From Turritopsis dohrnii (taxonomy: Eukaryota; Cnidaria; Hydrozoa; Anthoathecata; Oceaniidae): a stretch of DNA of 64,000 nt. The translations under genes and the position numbers were made by a program. Where the stretch lies: the NCBI GenBank assembly GCA_027922465.2, contig BQMF02000215.1:186001-250000 (forward strand). The letters are read 5' to 3'. The notes under the pieces are model-generated. The model did not search any database. It saw only the letters and a program-made list of their open reading frames with translations, and was not told the DNA's origin. Below, in pieces: positions 33,185-44,876 of this stretch (the first letter of the stretch is position 1; each line of letters opens with the position of its first letter).

Positions 33185-36100
33185 ATGGCAAGTCAAATAA
33201 GTGCATCAGGAGAGTGGATATTACCAATGGCAGATGTTCCTTCCTCTGGCCCAGTAGAACACAAATCAAAATTTAGTATGTATATAGTATATTATAATTA
33301 TTCTCTTTTTAAATGTTCTGAAATGAATTATAATAGTTATAATAACCTGTTTCAACTGTTGTGTATCTACCTATTAGTTATCTTTCTCATTATATATTTA
33401 AGTAACAAAAACAATTATGATATGACCTTATGCCTATGTGCGAACATAAAAAACATTTCCAATATAAAAACAGTAATTATTGTCAAGAAATGACATGACG
33501 TTAAATTCATAATTTTCTTATAAGTTGAGCACTATTATCAAGAAGAAGATAATATTGCCAACTTTTTTCATTTGCTAAATGATGGTTTATAAAACCTGAA
33601 ACTTTTGCGTCCTTATGAAGTCTTTGAGATTTTACTTGTTATTGTTTTTTCATTAAGGTGCTTCTGGTGATTCACACATTTGTTATGAATGCAGCCGTTC
33701 ATTTCGTACTTGTGAATGCAAAGTAAGTTATGATGAGGCATTTATTTATAATTCAATCAGAAATATTCTTTTTGTCTGACAATGTATGACAACACAATAC
33801 ACTTTTATTTTATACATTTTTCAAAATCCATCTCCTCTTGTGTGCTGCTCCCATGTCTGTATCAAATTTTTTCATCTTCACTTTGCCTAAAGAACCAATT
33901 TATGTCCCTCACCAAAAAAAGAATTTTTGTATTTTCTTGGAATTAATTTTCATGGTTCTGAAGGTAAAGTAGATTTTGCGTGAATTTATTTTCGCAGATG
34001 AACAAAATTTACCAGAAATGCAAATGAATTTTTTGGATGATTTTTTAGGATTTCTCATAAAAAATCTCACTCTCTTTGAAGATTTATAATTCCTTTTCAG
34101 TATAATCTCTAAATTATGTTTTATAAAAGGAACCTTTGGTCACTAAAAGAAAATTTTTTACATTTTCGTGGAATTAAATCTCATTATTCACTACTTCAAG
34201 AAAATTCATCGAATTTATTTTTGCAAAAGAATTTCACAAAAAAGCCCTGATAATTTGTGGATTTTAATTTTAATAGGATTTTTAAAGGAGAACGAACGTC
34301 AGAAAAAAAATTTTCGTCATATTTGTTGATATGACATCAGTAGAGCCTATTCAATATAGAAATGATTTTTATTTTTTTATTTTTTTATTCTAAGGGGTCA
34401 AATTCCTTGTTTTTATATAAGTGAAAGTGAAACTAATTAGCACGGTTTATTTTGAAAACATGCTGCATAATGACGTCAATGTTGTGGAACAGCGGAACAA
34501 GAACAGCTGAAAACGAAGGAAAAGCAAGAAGCGGTGTGTAGTGTAGAGAGTTTGGATGACGATGAAAATTTTGAATATAGCTCTGATGAAGAAGATGATT
34601 GCCAATACGTTGAAAGTTATTCATGTGAACTGGAGTATTCCAACGAAGAGCTGCAAAAAATGGGGATTCTGTGTAGTGGTCAAAACGTTTTCTTTTTTTT
34701 CACAAATATTCAGAAATCTATTCTTTAAGTAGTCACAGTTTCTCATATTCTACATGTAAACAGGTAGTTAATCTTTCTTGACTCATTAATTCATCAAAAT
34801 AATTCTTTCACCCTCCTGCGTAGTCATTTCATATTTCATATTATGCTGTGTTACCATTACATTTAGACAACAAAACGCCTGCGATGAAGCACCAAAAAGT
34901 AAAAATGAAAAATGTTAGCTAGAATGTTTTTTTTCAAGAACAATAAACTTATAACATGGAACTCGTGTTTTAATAAACTGAATCCCAACAATTGAAACTA
35001 AATTCAAAATTTTTCCGAAAGCTGTGAAAAAAGTGCTAAATGTTAATAAACAAACTTACTGTTCTTGAATTTGAACTTCCTCGTCACATAGATAAACACA
35101 AATATGAAAGTGTAATTAGCATTTCGAATTTATTAATAAGCAGGCACCATAAAAAGAGACAAATGAGTTAGTTAATGCACCTCCATGGTTTATATCATTG
35201 ATAACATTGCATATAACATTCAGAATGATTTCACGCGCATCCGCAACATTGACGTCACATCACCGAAAGTTATTGCAAAGTTGTTTAGGGCTAGTTTGGG
35301 ACCAAATTGAATGAATTTTGCAAAAAAAAACTTTGGAGGCTGCTATTGATGTTAAAGACAGAGTTAAGATGAAAAAAATATCTAACTTTAAGAAAAGCTC
35401 CAAACTGCTATAATTTCTTCACACAAACATTTCTGAATATGAAGTATATATTTGGTGTTCTTTTGAATCCTCAATATTGGTAATGAAGTGATGAAAACAG
35501 TTGGTTCTAAAGCTTTTTGGTGATTGATGTGACATTCATTTTTTTTGACATAGGAAAGGCACATTAAAAAGGGATTTTTATACATCATTTGTGAAATTGA
35601 TTGTGCTAAAAAATTTACCTAGGATAACAATTTTAGTATAAACGTTTTCATTGAGGTGACTTAAGCCGGTTGAAAATTTTTTATATATATATACACAATT
35701 CATGTTATTTTTAGTCCTGTTTAAAGTGTGGTACGCCATTCATGAAATATTTTGGTACCAATGTTATCAAAGGAAGGTAAAAGAGAAATTTTTGTTTTCC
35801 AAAATAATGTTTTGCTGTTACGTTTTGAAGATTAACATAAAAATCTAGGAATAGAAAATGAAGATGTTTAGATTTAGGAATTCAATTTTTTTTAAGCAAT
35901 TTCAGGTGTGTGATACCTTTAGTGACCAATAGAGATAACTGATGTGTTGGCAACACAGTGACAGAAAATCTTGGGTTTAAACATCGAAATATTTGATTGG
36001 CAATTTCTTCATAGCATTTGTTACCGGTTGAAGGAAAAGGGACCATTCGATTTTTCAGTTATTTTGGTGTTTAAATGCATGTAAACACCCAAATAAGCCA

Positions 36101-39100
36101 TATATTATTGGCCATATATGAAGATAGGGACTGAATTTATTTGGAAAAAAATGGAGATGCGCTGCCAGAGAAACGCGCTTGCAGAAACTAAGTACGCACC
36201 TACCTTTCCTTACGATATAGACGATGCACAATGTTCTGCAAGGGTTGTCATAATATTGAATGTTTCATAGGTACGATAACTGCAGAAACTGATCTCAAAT
36301 TTTAAGGTTTGGTTTACACAGTAAAAATCATCTTGAGTCTATAGTATGCCAAATGCTTTTCAAAAGTCTCTCAATTCAACAATTACGCGCTACAATATCT
36401 ATCGAGCTGAGATTCATACTCTCACAGGTGGTTAGTACTGTAAACATTTGACAGATTTCTCCATGACAGGCTATGTCGTATAGTAGTATTGTCCTGATAC
36501 AAACCGATAAATTGCTGCGTGTAATGCAGATCTTAGTATTCCATGTCCCAGCGTCTAATTTTCAAAGCTGATTTCCACTTGTACATGGAAGGTTACGTAC
36601 CCTAACAATTTTTATAATTGCTTTTATATTGCTTCTTTTAACCAAGGTGAATTTTTTCGCTTATTTATCATGTTAGCTAATAGATTCAAATTAATATTAT
36701 TATTATTTATTGTTATTATTATTATTCATTATTATTTTTTATCGTTCATAACAATTTTGAAGAAACTATAAGTGTTTTTTTAAAGTTTAAGAAAAATAAA
36801 ATAACTTGTATTCATGCGCGAAAATGACAATAAAAAGGCTTCATGCACCAGGTTTTTCAACATACGCACGTTAACGCAAAACAGAAAATAAATTCTTTTT
36901 AAATGATAAATCTTTTTTTCTATTTTGTTTCCATAGATCTCACTGTAGAATGTGCTCTTCACCTGTTTGCATCACATGTATTGTTTTGATTAAAGGCATA
37001 GAAAAGGTATGAGAATTTTTTTTCACTTTAATTGAACAAATGATGTCAACGCTGTATCCAGGACATTAATCAAGCAATTGTTTTCTTGAATTTGGCAAAA
37101 AGTGTTTGTGTTTGTAGATTAAGCAACTGTAGGTCTTCAAAAGACTGTAGTATAAGCTTGTTTAAATTGACTATAAGTTGTAATTGTACACATAAGAATC
37201 TTATTACCGAAATAAAAATAAAGTCATAATGAACTTTTTTTTGCTACATTTGGGAATATCAACAAACTTGTGATTTGAAAATTCTAGTTGTGGGCCCACT
37301 AGTATAGAGTATACTTGTAGGTGTGTGGAGATACTTTGCAGGTGGCTTCTACCATTGAATGAATAATAAGAGTAATTAATAATAATGATTATTTGGTTAG
37401 ATTTGTACAAGATGTCATTTGAAACAAAGGGAAGAAGAAATAAGTACAGAAAAAGCACTATCAGCTATTGGTGAAGCAAAATTCGGCACTTGTAAAGCAT
37501 TTTCTTATTTGTCTTTTATGGGATTTTTATGGGACTATTAATTTTTAAATCATATTTTGATTTCTAGCCTTTTATGAAGTATCTAATTTCTCAAAGTTAA
37601 AGACAGTGGAGCAGAAAAATAATGCTTTGTTTGAAGCAGCAAAGAAAGGTTTATCTACTATTTTTATATCAGGCAAAGAAAGAAAACATGATAGCTGTTT
37701 GTGTTGTTAATTTCCTGTCCAAACTTATCATGTGGAATTGCATTATATTTATTATGGTGCAAGTAATTGCAGTCGAAGAAAATGTCATAATGTGTGTGCT
37801 GTTTACAAAATCCTTGCTTTGATCAATAAGAAATAAAACTAGAGTAAATAAGAGTAAACAACACTGTTTTGATTCATTCATTTCATTTTCAAGTTTTAGC
37901 ATAATTTTTTTTTTTGAGTACTGTGATAGCTGAGTGGGATATCTGCTGTTCTGTTTCTCTTAGTTCTCTTTGTTCCCACTGGACCAGTAGCCTGGAACAG
38001 CCCAGGAATGATTGTTTCATTGCAACAAACTATGAAAGAGTAAATTTAATTTGTGCCTCAGACCTTGTAAATTTAGGAGAGCTTTAAAACTATTTGTTTT
38101 TTTGGGGTTAAATTTTGCATTTTGATTATCATCACTTGTTTTATTTTTTTACAGGTCATGATCATATTGTCGTCACTCTTTTGAACATGGGATGTGATGT
38201 AAATGTAACAGGTAGAATCAATTTTAGGAATGTTTTCATCTATTTCTCCAGTATAGAATATTTATTCATATAATACTCTCATTTTTGGGGGGAATGATGG
38301 TACTCCATAATCAGAATATTGAGTTTTGATTTATTAATTTTGTTCCACTTTTCTTTTAGATTCTTCTCTCAATAGTCCAATTTTCTATGCTGTTGAAGGA
38401 GGATTTTTACAATGTGTTGTGCTTTTACTGGTAGGGCCAATCTTTCTTTTACTGATACATACTTCAACTGTTTATTGTTTGTTATTTTCAAAACAAAAGA
38501 TTTTTATAAAAAATTGATTTCAGATACATTTAATTTTCTACCTGATTGCTAGTGTTTTATTATGTTGCATTTCATTTTGGTTGCAGGAGAAAGGTGCTGA
38601 TGTTAAAAAAGTGAATAATGCAAGTAGAAGCAAATTTCCGTAGTTTTTCTTCGTTTTGTTTTTCTCTTGAGATTATCATGTAAGATCTATTTTGTTTAGG
38701 TGGGTTGGACGCTCCTCCACACTGTTGCATGGTAAAATTCTTTTTCCATAACTTAACCACCGCATTTAAAACAAAGCTGCATTTCAGTTCAACTAAATGC
38801 AGCAAGTACAAGATTTTCACAATAATATTGTCAATCACACATTTTTTACCAGGAAGGGAACATCTGACACTCATGTTGAAGTCGCTGAGTTGCTGCTGGA
38901 GGTGAAAATTCCTTCTTCCATTTTATTTATTTATATATTTTTTTTCATAATGACACTCATATGACCATAGAATTATGTTTGTATTTAAGACTTCAGGCCG
39001 GAGCAAACGTATCAAAAAGTTCATCAAACTCCATCAAACTAGCGAGTTTGACAAGCTGTTTGATACGTTTGAGAGTAAACATTTTTTTGAAAAAAGTAAA

Positions 39101-42100
39101 AAGAAGAAAAAAATCCAGTTTGATGGAGTTTGATGAAGTTTGTTCGGGAACAAACTTTTCATCAGACAAAATTGCCTCCATCAAACTAAAATTTGCTGTT
39201 TGACGTGTTTGAGACAAAATTTCATCAGATAGCGTTAATTTATCACCTCGTTGAGTGCAAAACAGCGAAGGCTGAGTGTTTTTTGAATGTTTTTGAATTA
39301 TGGAGTTATCAAATTGGAAATTTGAGCCAAAACGTATTCAAAATCAACAACATCCATTCGAAACATATCCTTGAAACCAAACCGATCTTCTAATCGCAAT
39401 TCTTTTATAATGTTATTATAATAACCCTTCTCACTTCTTCTTTTCATCCAATTTCTTGTTTTACCTCTGCGAGGTTTTCATCGTCAGAATCAACTAGTTC
39501 TGACAGTAATAAAATACTAGCTGCTGCAGTTAGCAGCCATTTTAATTTTCATAATGAATGGACTTTATATTATTTGATGGAATCAGTTTGATGAAACTTC
39601 AAATAGAATTTTCTTTTTTCATCAAAAATTCGAATTTTCATCAAAACGCTCATCAAGCTAATTTGAGGCAATTTGTTGAAAAAGTTTGATACGTTTGTTC
39701 CGGCCTTTAAGTTATCCTGTATCATTGCTACACCCTGAAATATGATCAATGTTCACAACCTTTCACAGATTTCAGCATTATCACAAGCTATAGTTCTGAG
39801 ATCTTCATATGGATTTCTGTCTTTTGCGAATTTCCTGATAACTAACCTTCAATAAAAATCTTTAGATGGGTGTTGATATTCTTGCTGTTAGTAGTGTTGG
39901 AGAAACAGCTGCAGATGTTGCAGAAAGATGCAATCCCAAACCAGTCATCATTAAAATTCTGCGTTCTGCCGAAAGTAATATTAAAGACCTAAATTTTTAC
40001 AGATTGCCTTTATCGACTATATCTACTTTTACTATTTTGAATAGAATAAAGACAGAATGGATCTGATTTGTGACGTCATTCTTTCAACAATCCTGCTCAA
40101 TTTCAGTTTTATTTTGTTTATCTTCAGTTGAATGTGCTGTGGAAGAACTGCAACAAAAAGCTTCAGCCATTGTTGGTATGTCAAGCCACCTTTTCATTGG
40201 CTTTGCTTTCAGTCCGGAAACCCTTGTAACGTCATCTTTGCGAATCTTCTAGATACATGTACAAGTGTGAGAGAAAAAAGGTTCGGCAAGCAAATACTGT
40301 CCTTAATCAGTTTTATTAAAAACATGGAGAATTGCCAAGCTAAAATGTCACGCAAAGGTATGCAAGTCTCTTCAAGATCAAACTTCAATCTTTTGCTTAG
40401 TTTTATGTTTTGAGGACGACCTTGTCTTATTATCTTTACTTTAGTGTTTGACTTAATATTACCAGCAGAAATGCTCCCCAAGACGCATTCTCTTGACCGG
40501 GTAAGATTGGGTGACACATACTGTATTCATCAGAAACGTCAGAGCACATAAGATTCTGCTTGATGCAGGGTATTGCAGTATTATTGTTGTTGATTTCAGA
40601 GTACTTTGAAGAAGAATCTTTGTGAAAAATGCGGTGGTAAGTATTCTCTACACACGATCATACGATCTATCCATCCAGCTATACAATAAAGTTTTTTCTC
40701 CACGCTTTTGTAAGGTTCTGTAAAGACTGCTTCTCCTGCTAAACCTGCGAACACACCATCACCGACAAATTCAAAGACAAATCCTAGCGAGGAAGATCAG
40801 GTAAATTCTATCTTTTTCGTATGTACTTATGCTTTGAAACATTTGTAAACAGTTAAGTTACTTGATGAGGAAACTGCCAGTGGGATTCTTTAAAATTTAT
40901 TTCGAACTATGTTATTTTTTCTGGTTATTTTCCTGGTTTTAACACTTTTTTTTGTCCATTTGCCATCAAATTTTTCCAGAAAACTGTTCGAGAACTAGAA
41001 GAAAAAATTGTTCAGCTTTCCGAAGAAAAAACGGAATGGGAAGTCCGCTGTCGAAAACTGATGTCTTCTATAGCATTGTCGAACAAGGTTTGTCATTCAT
41101 ACCATGTCAGTGTGTCTTTCACTGTCGGGCATTTCGTTCGTGATTTGGATAAGTTAATATTTATAGGAACATCAAAAGCAAATTGCAGAATTACAAAAAC
41201 AGTTGGAGAGATTGAATGAAGAAAATTCAACGGAAATGATCAAAGTAAGAAGTTGTTTTGTCAGATTGTAAGAGATAGAGGAACTCTGGAAAGAAATAAC
41301 AGGTTCACCAATTTGATAAGTTTTGGTCATGGGCTTGCTCCTCCTATTCTACAAGGTATTTTTCAAGAACCTATCTTACTCTGTGTGGTCCGGTTTGCTA
41401 TTTGAACTTCCGATTTTCAAAGCGCAAGTCAACACTTTTGAATTTCGTGCAATATTGGCATGGAATCATCTGCTAGCATCAATCAAAGCCTCAGAATCAA
41501 TCAGGGAGTTCAAGCGAAATCTGCAGTTGGCTGATATTTTTATTTTGCGTTTTTATTTGTTGGAATAAATTAGTTAATTGTGACTAATATTATACAAATC
41601 CAACAGAAAATAAAGTATAAATAAATAAAAAAAAAAAAATAAAAATAAAAATTGGTATATCCTATTTGAACAATCGCCACTTCAAAAGATTTTGAGAAAA
41701 CTAATTTTTATTATCATTCAGTTTTTGTCCCCAAAATTGTCTTGACCAGGAAAAACATCACTATTCAGACATTTAGTTTTTTCAGATAAAAAATTTTGTA
41801 ACAAAATCCTCTTTTTTATGCTTTCCTATTAAATGCCCCCAATTTAACACCCTATTCCGATTGTCATAACAACCGCTTCACTGCATATTCCGCCAATTAT
41901 GTTTGTGTTAATCTAGCAAAACGAAATTTCTCCTCCGAAATAATTGAAAATGAAAAATTCACCTTTATAAATCAATCTTTCCATTTTCAGTGCGAAGCGG
42001 CATATACCAACAAATTATCGAAGATTCGCCAAGAAACGGATTGTTCAATTCGCGAGGTGATCTTCGGTTGAATGAATGAATGATTATTGATGAATGGATA

Positions 42101-43562
42101 AAAAACTTTTATATGTCTTTGTATGCTTTTGTATCGTTTAGTTGAAGGAAATGTTTGAACAATCTGAACAGGAGAAGTTAGATTTGCTCCACCTTCAAAA
42201 ACAGTACAAGTTAACATGGGTTCCCGATGATATCATCACCGAATGTTACATATGTAGGGCAGGATTTTCAAAGGTTCTTTTTCCTAATCATTCATTTGTT
42301 TCCAATCTTCTCGAATGTTTAGTTTAAAGAAGAACTAGAGATGAGGATCTTAAATGTTCATTCTTCATCTCAGTAAAATCATCCTGTAAAGCCTTTCTTG
42401 ATGACATTTACCTGATTCAGCTGGAGTTTGATAAAGAATATCGTTTCCACTCTCGATCTTGTGAGTTATCCTGTTCGTTAAAAATGATAGGTGATTTTTT
42501 ATTTTACTGGAAGTTCCATAAAACAGAACAAAATGAGGCTGAAATTTGAAACTGTGTTCTTAAATCGAAGAACAAAATAAGAACAATTAAGGCTCAAAAA
42601 GACTCAAAAAACAGCTAGCCTCAGGTCAGATTTTATTGGTTCATATAAATTTTTGTATCTACATGTGTTATGTGAAACTTTCTTCTGGATCATCTTGTTT
42701 TTTTGATGGAACATTTTCTCGTATTTTCTCAACCCTTGAATGATCTTGAATCATAAAGGACATTCCCAGTGGGTAAAATCATCAAAAAGTCACTGCGACG
42801 AAGTGCATCTTCATTGAAATTGAATTTACATTTCTATAGAAACGTCTTCCTCCGCAGCGGTTTTTCAACAAATTTCGTAGCATAAAGTACTTTTTAAAAA
42901 ATATTTTTGTGTATCTCAAATCAATATCTCTTGCAGTTTCTCTTTCATTGAAATAGGTAATGTATTCTTAACTTTCTTACTAATGAACATAAGCTTTTTT
43001 TCACAGACGACTCGAAAACATCATTGTCGTTGTTGTGGTCGCATCTTCTGTGCTCAATGTTCCCAGCACAAGTGCAGGTACGTTTCCACCGCCAACCTTT
43101 TTAATTCCAAGTGGCTTTCCTAATTCCGAGTTCCTTTCCTAATTCTGAACACAAAGCAAAGCATTTTTCAACCTGTCCTATAAATCAAAAACACATTGCA
43201 TCCCGCGCTGTCAGTCAAACTTAAACACGATTTCTACTTTCAGTGTTATGTGATGATTTTGGTGAATATATGAATATAATGCGTATATTCATGACCTTAA
43301 TCTTTGTTAACTTTTTGCGTTCGGAATTAGGAAGGATGTTGACGGTATTTATTCCTTTGTTATTTTCATTTGTTCATTTATTTTATTTTGTTTTGTTTTT
43401 TGAAGTTTACCGATCTTCGGATATCAGAAAACTGTTCGAGTTTGCGATTCCTGTTTTGTATTATTCGCTGATAACGCCACGAAAACAGACACCCACAAAT
43501 CGCAATCGCCTGACGTTACGTCAGTTCAATCCGATATTACGATTAATGCGTCAATCGAATAA
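33185..43562 (+). CDS. FYVE-like / ankyrin / coiled-coil / FYVE protein
   Basis: Twenty-two exons join in phase to about 534 aa: 33185-33275, 33658-33722, 35715-35776, 36937-37006, 37401-37470, 37568-37648, 38155-38211, 38360-38430, 38587-38619, 38700-38731, 38853-38901, 39866-39974, 40128-40175, 40469-40500, 40600-40636, 40715-40800, 40980-41087, 41167-41244, 41991-42056, 42142-42273, 43007-43077, 43406-43562. Residues 54-101 have eight cysteines in FYVE spacing around G-R-S-H-C-R-M-C. An acidic UIM-like helix (106-118) and three to four ankyrin repeats (132-260) follow, then a coiled coil (332-440). The C-terminal FYVE finger (441-505) is canonical: W-V-P-D, R-K-H-H-C-R-C-C-G and V-R-V-C-D-S-C. 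That finger should bind PI3P on endosomes. I know no named orthologue with this order. The start is inferred: the frame is open upstream to 33134 and an acceptor is possible at 33155. Confidence 0.82.
38620..38699 (+). other. GC-AG intron of the FYVE-ankyrin gene
   Basis: The donor is GCAAGT, the preferred form of GC-AG introns, after V-K-K-V-N-N. Joining at AAT|GTG yields G-A-D-V-K-K-V-N-N-V-G-W-T-L-L-H, the right length for an ankyrin repeat. Nearby GT donors either shift the frame or delete repeat residues. Confidence 0.7.
38995..39706. mobile_element. MITE with AGGCCGGAGCAAACG termini
   Basis: The left end AGGCCGGAGCAAACGTATCA is mirrored by TGATACGTTTGTTCCGGCCT ending at 39706. TTAA follows the right end; the corresponding left tetramer is changed (CTTC). 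Internal CATCAAACT-type repeats are abundant in both orientations. It sits in an intron of the FYVE-ankyrin gene and has no ORF. Confidence 0.65.
41270..41650 (+). mobile_element. LINE 3' end in the FYVE-ankyrin gene
   Basis: An 81-codon frame ends in a F-R-A-I-L-A-W-N-H-L-L-A-S-I-K-A-S-E-S-I block like the conserved LINE ORF2 C-terminus, followed by a short UTR and an A-rich tail (41610-41650). It is 5' truncated and intronic. Confidence 0.5.
42766..42885 (+). repeat. ~120 bp palindromic repeat, copy 1
   Basis: Begins CCCAGTGGGTAAAATCATCA, contains AAGTCACTGCGACGAAGTGC and ends near GCAGCGGTTTTTCAACAAAT. Arms are imperfect inverted repeats. Other copies are at 46003-46133 (-), 47920-48040 (+) and 49311-49415 (+). 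Confidence 0.6.
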
Positions 43563-44876
43563 GTTATATAATATATATATCGTGTTTTTAGTTACCTGTA
43601 TCAATTTCATACGTTTTTCAAATTATTCAATTTTTGAAATCAAATTTTTATTGAAAGTATTATTAGCTATTAGATATTTTTGCCGAGGATAGATGTATAT
43701 AAAATTTTTGTATGAACGCAAAATATTCTAAATGAATTGAGATTCATGTTTTTTTTTTCTGATGACATTTTATCGATGGCATTAAGACATATAATTTCGT
43801 AGGGATTATCATTTCAAGGGGGTGTTGACTTGCTCAAAGTATGATTTTGGAGTCCGTTTTAATGGCAGCTTTAGTTCTGATACCGAGTGCGCCCAAAAAG
43901 ATCCGGGTGTTTGAAAAGGCATTTCTCGAAACCTACAAGGTTTTTAGGCGTAAACTTACTTTTAATGTCAAGAGAATTTCTTAGCGTAAATTTGATGCAC
44001 CATACAATAAAGTCGGTTCATTCCTTAAAGAGACACGAAGAAAAACTTGTCAATTTTCAAAAAACGTCGATTTTTGACAAACAATGGGGTGTTAGAACTG
44101 TTAGCAATGACGTGTTCTAGAATATTTAAAGACATCTGTTCTTAGATCGAATGCTAAATAAAATAGACTGCTTCACATCGTTATGGTGTATGGTCGGGTG
44201 GTGAACTACGACCTCTGATCTCCTTGTCACCAAGTTACCAGTCGGTAATGCAACGGCTGAATACGGCTTTTCCATAACTTTTATAGTTATCTACATTGGA
44301 TTTTTACCTTGAAAATTAAATATGAAAAGACATTGTAAAACTTACCACCCCAATATAAAACTTCATGTAAACATCGCGTAAATCTGACAAAAAACAATTT
44401 CATGAAAAATAGAGAAGCTTATGCGTTTATATTGGTGTCAGTACAACTTTTATTTAGGTTAGATATTTCCTTCGAAAACTGCGTTATTCCAATTTTTTCA
44501 AACACACTACCTACATCAGAGATTTATAAAATATTCATATCATTGGAAGTTTCCACGCTTATTATACCTTAAAATGAAATATGAAAATAAATTATGGTTG
44601 AAGTCACCATCCTGATAATAAATCTTCATGTAAACGCCACTTAAACCTTGCTCACACTCACACAGAAATGTTTGACACTTTGTCCACTGTGTAAGTAGGT
44701 ACGTGTACATTTGCAAAAGGCTGAAATAAAATTCCGTTAATGATGATAATATCCTTTCTTGATTTGCCATGACAACGGGTCACGTGAATCATCCACAAGA
44801 CGTCATACCATATCTTATGACGTCAAATTCATTGCTGCTTATAACGACGCGGTACGCTTTGATTGATCAGAAAACG
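43563..44876. other. Intergenic between the FYVE-ankyrin and prominin genes
   Basis: Presumed 3' UTR of the first gene and promoter of the second. The frame at 43887-44120 has no recognisable motif. Nothing else is seen. Confidence 0.45.

Noticed and set aside
34433..34728. Acidic frame in a FYVE-gene intron as an exon
   Set aside because: It has no acceptor and donor in the right phase, and the flanking exons already join in frame.
43243..43692. 149-codon hydrophobic frame as a separate gene
   Set aside because: The last FYVE-gene exon (43406-43562) occupies another frame here and is supported by the V-R-V-C-D-S-C motif and phase. The long frame is a shadow.
44180..44270. Possible tRNA-like sequence
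   Set aside because: No B box match and no cloverleaf could be drawn.
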